Source: Flaccisagitta enflata (Eukaryota > Chaetognatha > Sagittoidea > Aphragmophora). From it: a DNA stretch of 64,000 nucleotides. The stretch covers positions 15,314,001 to 15,378,000 of the forward strand of contig OZ231126.1 in the NCBI GenBank assembly GCA_965153355.1. The letters run 5' to 3'. Below, piece after piece: positions 36,221 through 47,963 of this stretch. Both the position numbers and the translations under genes were made by a program. Within the stretch, counting starts at the first letter, position 1. Every line of letters starts with the position of its first letter. Below the pieces are notes generated by a model. The model worked only from the letters and a program-made list of their open reading frames with translations, searched no databases and had not been told where the DNA came from.

Positions 36221-39200
36221 CCCTTCTTTGGGGTCAATCACAATTCAATTCCACCGGGTTGCCTTGCACCACTCTTCTTGAGTGGCACCCCGTTCTCATC
36301 AGCTTTCAATACGGGTTGTCTTGCACCACTCCACTTGAGTGGCACCCCGTTCTCAACAATCAACTTTCCTTTTCAAACGATCGATTTTCTTCTTTTCTCC
36401 AGATTTGTTGTTTCCGTATCGTAATTCCCAATTGATTCTCGAATTATTCTCCGTCAATGTTAAATGTTTTTCATATATTATATAGCGTTCATGGCCCTTT
36501 CTTTGACGGCGGGCAGCATCGCACTTTTAAGCATTTATGGCAAGTCCGTATCCAATTTAAAAGAAGCACAATATCTGAAAAGAAATCGCTTGACCAAGCG
36601 CGATTTTAAACAAGTGAAGTAGTAGAAATTAGCTTTGCGATCACTCCTTTCCCTTGTCCTCAGATCGGGTGGCGCAACATCGTATTTGGACTCAAGTCAC
36701 GCTCAATTGCAATTAAGGCTTTCTAACGGCGCAAACAATCATAACAATAACAATGAAAACAACAATCAATCGACCATTAGCGTAAAAGCTAATGACAGCT
36801 TCATTTTCGATGGTTTCCACGCTCAGCCTAGTCAGCGCCAAGTGCATCAGCCCAAGCAACCATATCCTCCTCCGCCTCCTTCGCAATCACAAGTCTTCTC
36901 TCATCCATCGCCTTCCGCGCAACAGTTTTTATCCAATGGGCAAATCAAAACGGCGTCTTCCTTGCATTCACAGTTGGATCAACTGACGCAGCTTCACTTA
37001 CAGCATCAACAAATCAACTTGCCAACCTCGTCGGTTCAAGCTCAAATACAGCAGCTGCAACAACAGCAACAAGCGCAACAAAGCCATCCTACTCTCGACG
37101 CCAATTATAGCGATCCGAAGGACGCTTGTCAATTGCGTGACATGGCGCCGGCTGCACATGGACCGCTGTCTCATTCTCAGTCTTATCCTTTGCAGATGGG
37201 TATGTTGAAATGATTTATAAAGAAGTGGCAACTGATGAATGAATTCCCTGGCCAAAATTATTCACAGGCCAATTTTATAACACGTTGCCAAATTTATCTC
37301 CTTTGGCCAAATTCATCTCCTGTGGCCAATTTTTTTTTCCTGTGGCCAAATCTATCTCCTGCGTTCAAAAATAATTTATGTGCTTGTGGCCAAATTTATT
37401 TCCTGTGGCTTGGTTTATCACATGTGGCCAAGTTTAACTCATGGGTCGTGTCACCTTATACATCGCATCTTTCGTCAACATTTATGTCCAGCCTTAATCC
37501 TACTTTAATCTTTAATCCTACTTTAATACCTTAATCCTACTCTAAACGCCTTACAGGTGGCAGTCAGAAATTTTTGATGGACTCGAGCGGAATGTTTCGT
37601 GGCGGTCCTGAAGGACTGACGGTCAGCGATCCCGAAAGCGGAGTTTTCTCCACTCACGAACTGGAAAACATGGGTTGCGACGACGAGGACGACGAGTACT
37701 CGAGTAAGAAGATTTTCTTTTCAATGAAATTTGAATGTTTGCGTGGTATCTTATTTCTCTGATAACGGACGCGTTCAGATATATATTCACTTTCAAATCC
37801 ATTGTCTTCAGAGCCGTACGAGCCTCAAATCCTACGCGACTTTCTACGTAAAGTTCAACGTGACGACGAGATTGAACTCGCTTCCGCCTCCGCTTCTGTC
37901 GCGGCGTCCAACGTCACCTCGCCGCAAAGTCCACCGCCCGCCGTTTCCTCCTTCCTCGCGCCCGGAGTTCATCATGGACTCTCTCATGGTGTTGCTTACC
38001 CGACCAATTCTGCATCCACGCCTGTTATTCCCACGGCGAATTCTATCCTCGAAGACGACCCTGAAAACGCCGAGTATTGCGATCCCGCCGCCGCTTTCAG
38101 TAAGCCTCCAGTGTTTCATCACGGCCCTCCTGCAGCCTCTTCGGCATCAACCGTGACGGCGCGGGAAGCTGGTTCCTCGCACGGATTCTCTAACCCTCTG
38201 CATTTTAGCGCTTATCAGATACCTGGCAACCTTCCATCGAACTCTGGTGTTAATTCCTCATCGTTTGTCGCGGAGCAACATCATTTCGATCCAAAGGCAC
38301 TGGGAATCCGACCAAGGAATGAACGTGAACCGGCTGGTAGGTTACGGATCACTTTGTCAGGACAGTATCTTTTCAAAATATGAATTCTGGTACAGTAGAT
38401 GTCATCTAGACTTGGAAATACGGGGGCCCTCATATCCTAACTACCATTTGCGCCAATAAAATGAAACTGTGTCTGTATAATGCTTATGTCCTATAGGGTT
38501 GACGATGGGGTATGGCAACTCTGTGGATAGAAAATTCTTTTGAATATACTAAAACAAATTTGCTCTGCCCAAACAGCCGCCAGAATTGGTCTAGTGGTTA
38601 ACTCACTTGACTTCATATCCCTCTTAATCAATTTATTTCTTTATATTACACTAGTAAAATATCAGTCCCCTCACTGTACTGATGCTGAGGTTATGAGCTC
38701 CCCCGTATTTCCAAGTCTAGACGACATCTACTGTACCAGTTGACTGACGCAGTTTGTATTACATGAACAATTTCAAAAACCCTTAGTGCTTTTGGATCAC
38801 CATAGACATTCTACAGATTCAATGATAATACAATGAGAGGGGCAGCAAAATCGCTAGCACCCCTACCCACAGCTAAGATGGGTAATGTCACAAAGACAAC
38901 TAAGGTGGCAGCTGGAAGCTTATCCCAAAACAATTCCCGCCATCGAGGCATTTCTCGAATTTCCTTCTCATTCCATAGAAAATGGTCATAAAAGGGCTAA
39001 ATCCAACACTTCTGAAAATGGCCGATTTTCACCCTAAAAAGAGCTGTATCTCTAAAAGTAGGTTGAGATTACAAAATCGCCTCGATGGCGGGAATTGAAT
39101 TGAGATAAGCTATCGGCCACCACCTTTGATACCCTTGTAGTATTGATCATCTGAGCTACAGGTAGGGGTGCAAGCGATTTCGATTACCCCTCTCACTGTA

Positions 39201-42200
39201 ATATCATTGCTTCTGTAAGCATTGTTTTACATCCTGAATGATTTGATCGCAGTTACGAACGGATCCCCACCATGTACGTGCGACGAGGCTTCCACTTCCT
39301 CCTGCTCCGATTCGACCCACGAAGCAGCTCCCGCCGCCGCTTCACCCGCCGCCTTTCATCCGTCCAATTCCAGTATTCCCTCTTCTCAAACCCCCTCATC
39401 ACCAATCATCGGTCTCGGGGCTTCCCGGCAGTCTCCTACGCTCCCCGATTACGAACAAGCGTGGGATATTCGTCTGTCTGCCCGGGATCCAGTCGGCATT
39501 ATGACAGCGGCAATCGATAACCTCAACAACGCCAACAATGTTGCTCCGAGCAAAGTGCCCACGCCTGCGCCTGTTAATAAATACAGCGTTCGAACTTCCG
39601 AAAGTGAATCGTCGTCGTCCAATCGTGATGTCGGCGGCGTGGTGTTGAATGCCGCCCCGCCGATGGCAAGAGACAAACCCACGCCGGCGCCGCGATTTTC
39701 CATTCTCGCCAATCCGGAAGTGGAAGCGATTAAAGGGAGCGTGGGTGCCACCGGAAGTCCGCTATCTTCTCGTTATTCTACTCCATCCGGCGACTCGCAG
39801 GCCGGCAGTCAGATGTACGAAGATCCCTGGGATTCAGGCGCCAAGCAAAGGGAGTTGGAGGAAAAATTGAGCAAGCGTGCCACGGCGCTAGCAAGTGCCT
39901 GCGAAAGAGTCAGTCCGTCTGGTGAGTAGCGAGAGCATCTCTTTTTGTGTCGAGAGATTATCGTTTGGGCGAGGGTCAGGGTGCGGCATATATCAAAACT
40001 ACGAGAATGATGTACAAACATTTGCTTTGTAGCTGATTGATACCAGAGCATTTCTGTACAAACTAACCAGAAACGTTGTCTTGTCGTTGGTTATTTTGAT
40101 CTTATGAAATAGTTGGGGCAGCAGCCCCAAAGGGGCCAAGTCCTGTAGAACACAGGGACTTTCGTTTGTCCATTAGTTTGTCCGTTCGCTCATCCCCCAA
40201 GCCCTCACAGGCCTGAAATCTGTCCTCTCAGGCCTTGAGTCTGCCCTCTCAGGCCTGAAATCTGCCCTCTCAGGCCTGAAATATACCCTATCAGGCCTGA
40301 ATTCTGCCCTCTCGGGCCTGAAATCTGCCCTCAGACCTGAAATCTGCCCTCTTAGGCCTGAAATCTGCCCTCTTTCTTAGGCCTGAAATCTGCCCTCTTA
40401 GGCCTGAAATCTGCCCTCTCAGGCCTGAAATCTGCCCTCTCAGGCCTGAAATCTGCCCTCTCAGGCCTGAAATCTGCCGTCTCAGGCCTGAAATCTGCCC
40501 TCTCAGGCCTGAAATCTGCCCTCTCAGGCCTGAAATCTGCCCTCTCAGGCCTGAAATCTGCCCTCTCAAGCCTGAAATCTGTCCTTTCAGGCCTGAAATC
40601 TGCCCTTTCAGGCCTGAAATCTGCCCTCTCAGGCCTGAAATCTGTCCTCTCAGGCCTGAAATCTGCCCTCACAGACCTGAAATCTGCCCTCCCAGGCCTG
40701 AAATCTGATCAGATTTCAGGTCGGTGAGGGCCTGGGGGTGGACGGATGGACAGACAAATGGATGGATGAACGAAAGTCTCCCTGATCTACAGGACCTCCT
40801 CCCCTTTGGGGCTACTTCACTGCGTCCTCTCACAATTAACAATCATGCAAAGCAGGGCAACGGGTATCGCTGACCACATATTGCCCTTGGGCAACCTATT
40901 CCCCCCTTTACTCTCCTCTTTCAGGCGAGAGCGAGACTTCTTGTCATCGAACGTCAGTTGGCAGTGAGATGACCGACTCCACCGTGTCAACAGGATCCGC
41001 TTTTCATTCCCCAGCCAAGTTTACGTCGGCTTTTTCTTCCTCATCGTCCGCCGTCACCGTGACGGCCTTTGACGCCCGCTTCTCGCCGCCACCCACCACC
41101 ACACACGCCGATCCGTTCATCAATGCCACGTCGCCTGTTTTAGCGCCACCAAACCTCGATTTCCCTCTTAATCACGTTGTTGTTGATGCACCGAATCGTC
41201 CGTCTGAACCACAAGCTACAAGTGCGCCTGGCGCTAGTAATGGTATGTCTCCGCTTTCATGACTATGTCAATGACAGATAACCATAAGTTGAATTGGTTC
41301 TTGGTCTCAGTATCGTGATTTCATAACCTACATCGCTAATCAACCAGTTTCTTCTCCTGACCGAACGTACAAAATTGATCATCAATATCTTCATCGTTGG
41401 TGATTATCTTTTGTTGCGAACATCGCCTCCGCGATCTGTTTTTTGTAATCTATGATCAGCGATCCTCCCGACTGAATCTCCATTCTCCCTCCAATCCAAT
41501 CCAGATTCATTCTCGTATCAAACACCGAGACCGGTCGTCAATCCCTCTGTTGTCACAAATCTTCCAATTTTCTACCCAAACTCGTCGGCGCATGCCCTAA
41601 GCTCCTCAAGCACTCCTACCGACGGTTCTGCCAAGTGAGAAATTTTGGATTTGAATACAGTTGAACCCCGCAATAACGGAGTGATGCTCTGGCGCACCAC
41701 GCCCTGACAATGAAGCATTCACTGTGGTGTCAAGTTGTTTCCGGGAAGGCCTGGAAACAGTCTCGACCTCAGTGATGAATTTTTGTGAATTAATATCAAG
41801 GAGCTGCATAATTATGCATGCGCCATATCGAAGGCCAAGCTGAAAAGTATCGCTCTCTAGATGTAGGAGAACACCACACCATCATACCTTCAATTGCTTT
41901 ACAAAAGCATACCAAGGGGCATGAAAGCTTAAGATGATGCCTAAGAAGGTCACACAAAGTGAAAGTCGTATTTTACAAATGTTATATGCATTAATTGATA
42001 AAAGATTGAACTGTATTGTATCTTGTCGATATACTTTTTAGCAAGATAGTATTAGAGGTGGATATCTATTATTACCAATATAGGAAGTATATCAAACATT
42101 GTCAAGGAACTTCGGTTTCATAATTGTCATTGGCGGATTTTCGTTACTCTCGGATACGTTATGGCGATGTGTAACTGTAGGGCTAACCTCTGTTTCTCTA

Positions 42201-45200
42201 AGGAACATATTGTCTGAGCTGATTTTCTTTCTCGCTTTCTCTTTCTTTTACTTGTCAGTATTTTTATCCCTATTTGTCTTTCTGTTCTGTATTTGTTTCT
42301 GCCTTGTGTCTGTCGTTTTTCTCTAGGTCTGTCTTTCTTTGTCTTTAAATCTTTTGTGTTTGTCTTTCTTTGTTTTTTGGTCTTTCATCTTGTCCTTCAT
42401 TTTATTTTTTTCTTGTTGACTGCCTTTCAAGATTTTCCTGATGGTAAACTTTTGTTTCCCTGCAGTTATCAAACGCCGCGTATTCCCGCTTCTCGCTCGG
42501 CGCAATCCCACCTCACTCTTCTCACACAAATTCCGCTGCCTGATTCGGACAAAGCGTCTCGATCGACGGAAGTGGTGACGCACGCCGAGATTCACCGCGA
42601 CGACATCCGCGACACGCCGACGAGATCCCCTCTCAATCACCACACCAAGTTGGGCTTCTCCAATCCGCTCTTCCACCAGAATGGTAACCAGAACAACCAC
42701 AACAATAATAACTTGAGTCACATGAACAACAACGGCAAGTCAAGGAACGACGTCATAAGCAATCAGCCATCATCAGCCGTTGAACTAGAATTTAAATCGC
42801 CGGGAGCGACACCGTCACAAAACGCAGCTTCGGCCAGTCCCGTCATCCCATCTGCGCCGCTTGAAGAAAAACATTCAGAGGGGGCGTCTTCATTTGATAA
42901 TTCCGGCGCTGCTAAACCATGTAAGTTATATCGCTGTTGGTTTATTCGTGCTGTATTTTCATGGTCGGAAATCATGAATCATCAAATGATTGGTTTATTG
43001 AGGATGTCTTTTTGGGTAGCGGTCCCAAAGGGCCGATGTCCTGTAGAACACAGGGGGTAATTTCCTGACGTCCGTCCTTCCGTACTTCCATCCTTCCGTC
43101 TGTCCCCCCTTAATTGGCCATCAAGGCTTCAAATTTGTCCTCCCAGCCCTCTATTTAGCCCTCCAGGCCTCAAATCAGCCTTCCAGGCCTTATATCAGCC
43201 TTCCAGGCTTCAAATCAGCCCCCCCCCTCAGATCTGATCTCCATACCTTAAATCTGCTCTCCAGTAAGGCCTTGCGGGTTTGGCCGTGAGAAGGCCGGGG
43301 CTCGGTTTTGAGGCCAAACCCGAAATTCGGTTTTGCCTCCAGACCCGACTTTTTGTCCGCGACGGAATATCATTCCGACGCGGACTATAATTCAAGGCGG
43401 GTGGGTGTCGTCGTCGTTGTCGTCGTCGTTGTCGTCGTAACGGATTTTAAAAAATGGATAACTTTTTTATGCTTTGACCGATTTGGTTCATATTTGGTGG
43501 GAAGTTGTGCTAGGGTAAGGCGCTTTACATCCTATCCGATTTTTGTGATCCGACCAACCCAACCGGCCCAACCAGCCTACCGGCCTAAAAGTGAAAAACG
43601 TGCATAACTTTGGCATTTTTCAACCGATTTGGCTGAAATTTGGTATGGAGTCTCTAAATAGAAGGCCTCAACATATGTATATGATTTATATGCATTTGAG
43701 CATGCTAACCGGCCAAACCGACCTACCACCCAACCAGCCAACCGGCCTAAAAGTGAAAAACTTGCGTAACTTTGTCATTTTTCAACTGATTTGGTTGAAA
43801 CTTGGTATGGAGTCTCTAAATGGAAGGACTCAGCATATGCAAACTATTTATCCTGTTAAACCAGCCTACCACCCAACCAGCCTACTGGCCTAAAAGTGAA
43901 AAACGTGCATAACTTTGGCATTTTTCAACCGATTTGGCTGAAATTTGGTATGGAGTCTCTAAATGGAAGGCCTCAACATATGTATATGATTTATATGCAT
44001 TTGAGCATGCTAACCGGCCAAACCGACCTACCACCCAACCAGCCAACCGGCCTTAAAGTGAAAAACTTGCGTAACTTTGTCATTTTTCAACTGATTTGGT
44101 TGAAACTTGGTATGGAGTCTCTAAATGGAAGGACTCAACATATGCAAAATATTTATCCTGTTAAACCAGCCTACCACCCAACCAGCCTACCAGCCAAAAA
44201 GTGATAAATATGCATATCTTTGGCGTTTTTCAACCAATTTGGTTGAAATTTGGTATGGAGTCTCTAAATGGAAGGACTCAACACATATATGTGATTTTTT
44301 AATGGTTGAGCATGCTAACCGGCCAAACCAACCTACCCCCCAACCAGCTTACCGGCCTAAAAGTAAAAACTTACATAAATTGGACATTTTTCAACCAAAT
44401 TGGTTGAAACTTGGTATGGAGTCTCTAAATGGAAGAACTCAACAAACGCACGCTATTTATCTAAACCAGCCTACCACCCAACCACCCTACTAGCCTAAAA
44501 GTGAAAAATGTGCATAACTTTGTCATTTTTCAACGGATTTGCATGAAACTTTGTATGGTGGCTCTAAATGTAAATACTTATAGTTTTAGCAAACTTACAG
44601 GGTTAGCGATCTTTCGGTCATAGCGATCTTACGGAATTAGTGATCTTTAACCCCCTTCCGTCGCGGACCCAGATACTGTTCAGATTTTTTTTTAGATATT
44701 TTTGCATTTATGTTATTGTGTTCCACGATAGTGGAACACTAAATTCCCACAGTTTTCTCCGTTAGTACGTACGTGTGTCACAACCCATTAATCTCCATTG
44801 TATGTCACATAGCCCAGAATTCTCCAATGTATGTCACAACACCCAGTTTTTTCCAATGTATGTCACACAGCCTAGAATTCTTTGATGTATGTCACACCAC
44901 CCAGTTTTCTCCGATGTATGTCACACAGCCCAGAATTCTCCGATGTATGTCACACCACCCAGTTTTCTCCAATGTATGCCACACAGCCCAGAATTCTCCA
45001 GTGTATGTCACACCACCTAGTTTTCTCCAATATATGTCACACAGCCCAGAATTTTCCGATGTATGTCACACCACCCAGTTTTCTCCAATGTATATCACAT
45101 AGCCCATAATTCTCTGATGTATGTCACACCACCCAGTTTTCTCCGATGTAAGTCACACAGCCCAGAATTATCCGATGTATGTCACACCACCCAGTTTTCT

Positions 45201-47883
45201 CCGATGTAAGTCACACAGCTCAGAATTCTCCAATGTATGTCACACCACCCAGTTTTCTCCAATGTATGTCACACCACCCAGTTTTCTCTGATGTATGTCA
45301 CACAGCCCAGAATTCTCCAATGTATGTCACAACACCCAGTTTTCTCCAATGTATGTCACACCATCTAGTTTTCTCCAATGTATGTCACACAGCCTAGAAT
45401 TCTCGGATGTATGTCACACCATCCAGTTTTCTCCGATATTTGTCACACATACCCTAAAGTTCTCCAATGTATGTCACACCACCCAGTTTTCTCCGATGTA
45501 TGTCACACAGCCCAGAATTCTCCATTGTATGTCACACCACCTGGTTTTCTCCAATGTATGTCACACCACCCAGTTTTCTCCAATGTATGTCACACAGCCT
45601 AGAATTCTCTGATGTATGTCACACCATCCAGTTTTCTCCAATGTATGTCACACATACCCTAAAGTTCTCCAATGTATGTCACACCACCCAGTTTTCTCCA
45701 ATGTATGTCACACAGCCCAGAATTCTCCAATGTATGTCACACCACTCAGTTTTCTCTGATGTCACACAGCCCAGAATTCTCCGACGTATTTCACATTACC
45801 CAATTTTCTCCGATGTATATCACACAGCCCAGAATTCTTCTATGTATGTCAAACCACCCAGTTTTCTCCGATGTATGTCACACAGCCCAGAATTCTCCTA
45901 TGTATGTCACACCACCCAGTTTTCTCCGATGTATGTCACACAGCCCAGAATTCTTGGATGTATGTCACACTATCCAGTTTTCTCCGATGTATGTCACTTA
46001 TACCCTGAAGTTCTCCAATGTATGAAAGTTGGACAACATTACTACTCAACCCTCACAATAAATGTCACACCATATGTCAGTTTTTCCAATATTCTGTCAT
46101 GTACCAGAATTTACAGTCCAGATCACCCAGTTTTCTCTGATGTATGTCACACATACCCAAGTTCTCTCAATGCATGCATTCCAGTTTTCTTCATGCATGT
46201 CACACCCCAGTCACTTATATGTGTCCCAGTTTTCTTCGATGTAAGTCACATGAGAATTCTCTGATGTATGTCACACCATCCAGTTTTCTCCGATGTATGT
46301 CTCACAGCCCAGAATTCTCCGATGTATGTCACACCAACTAGTTTTTAGTCGCGGACACGCGACTCTACACCTTGCCGTGTCGGTTGGTAGGTTGGTTGGT
46401 AGGTTGGTCAGTAGGTTGGTTGGTAAGTCACATTTTTTAATTCCGAGTGATTTTTGCATTACTGCTCCTGCCCAACCGTCCGCGACTGGATTGCCGTGTA
46501 TCCGGCCTTGTTTCTGATGCATATCACACAGCCCAGAATTCTCCATTGTATGTGACACCACCCAGTTTTCTCTGATGTATGTCACACAGCCCAGAATTCT
46601 GTGATGTATGTCACACTACCCAGTTTTCCCCAATGTATGTCACACAGCCTAGAATTCTCCAATATATGTCACACAGCCAAGAATTCTCCGATGTATGTCA
46701 CACCACCCAGTTTTCTCCGATGTATGTCACACAGCCCAGAATTCTCCGATGTATGTGACACCACCCAGTTTTGTCCAATGTATGTCACAAAGCCCAGAAT
46801 TCTCTGATGTATGTCACAGAACCCAGTTTTCTCTAATGTATGTCACACAGCCCAGAATTCTCCAATGTATGTCACACCCCTCAGTTTTTTCAGTTGTATG
46901 TCACACAGCCCAGAATTCTCTGATGTATGTCACACCATCCAGTTTTTTTCTGATGTATGTCTTACAGCCCAGAATTCTCCAATGTATGTCACACCACCCA
47001 GTTTTCTCCAATGTATGTCACACAGATCAGAAATCTCCGATGTATATCATGCCCAGAATTCTCCGATGTTTGTCACACCACCCAGTTTTTTCCAATGCAA
47101 TTCACACAAATCAGAAATCTCCTATGTATGTCATGCCCAGAATTCTCCGATGTATGTCACACCACCCAGTTTTCTCCAATGTATGTCACACAGCCCAGAA
47201 TTCTCTGGTGTATATCACACTGTGGGACCGCCCACAGGCGGCAGTTGGACTGCCCACAGGCGGCAGTTGGACCACCTACAGGTGGCAGTTGGACCGCCCA
47301 CAGGCGGCAGTTGAACCACCCACAGGCGGCAGTTGGACCACCTACAGGTGGCAGTTGAACCACTCACAGGCGGCAGTGGAGCCGCCTACAGGCGGCAGTA
47401 GAGCCGCCTACAGGCGGCAGTTGGATTGCCCACAGGCGGCAATGGGACCGCCCATAGGCGGCAATGAGGCCACCCATAGGCGGCATTGAGGTCGCCTACT
47501 GGTGGTAGTTAGGCCGCCCACAGGCGGCCATTATCTTTGACACCAATTTGTCTGATTATTATTATTAGAAATGTTTTATGAATTATTGCATTTCTTCACC
47601 TCATGCTAAATCAAGTTTTCGTGGAACACAATATGGCAAACGCCACTAGTTCTTTCTATCTTTAACTCAAGTTATTTTTGTAATTTTTTTCTAACCTTTT
47701 TGATGGTATTATGTGTGTGTGTCTGTCTCTCTCTTTCCTTTTTTTCTATTTCTTTCTCTTTATTTCCCTTTCTTTCTCTTTCATTCTCTTTCTCTCATTC
47801 TCATTCTCATTCTCTTTTCTCTTTTTTTCTCTTTCTTTCTTTCTTTTATCCTTTCTTTCTCTCTTTCTTTCTTTCTTTTTTTG

Positions 47884-47963
<80 letters not shown>

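Noticed and set aside
38575-38710. tRNA-like A-box (TGGTCTAGTGGTTA) and B-box-like GGTTATGAGCTCCC inside the MITE at 38393-38733
   Set aside because: The boxes are too far apart, no cloverleaf can be drawn, and the B-box-like part is simply the terminal inverted repeat.
44770-47215. Possible CRISPR array
   Set aside because: Units are contiguous and near-identical without unique spacers, in an intron-rich animal gene region; it is a satellite.
44773-47489. Repeat-protein-like frames (MSHHPVFSDVCHTAQNSP units, up to 265 codons)
   Set aside because: The satellite unit lacks stops in all forward frames; frames shift freely between units and two insertions interrupt the array.
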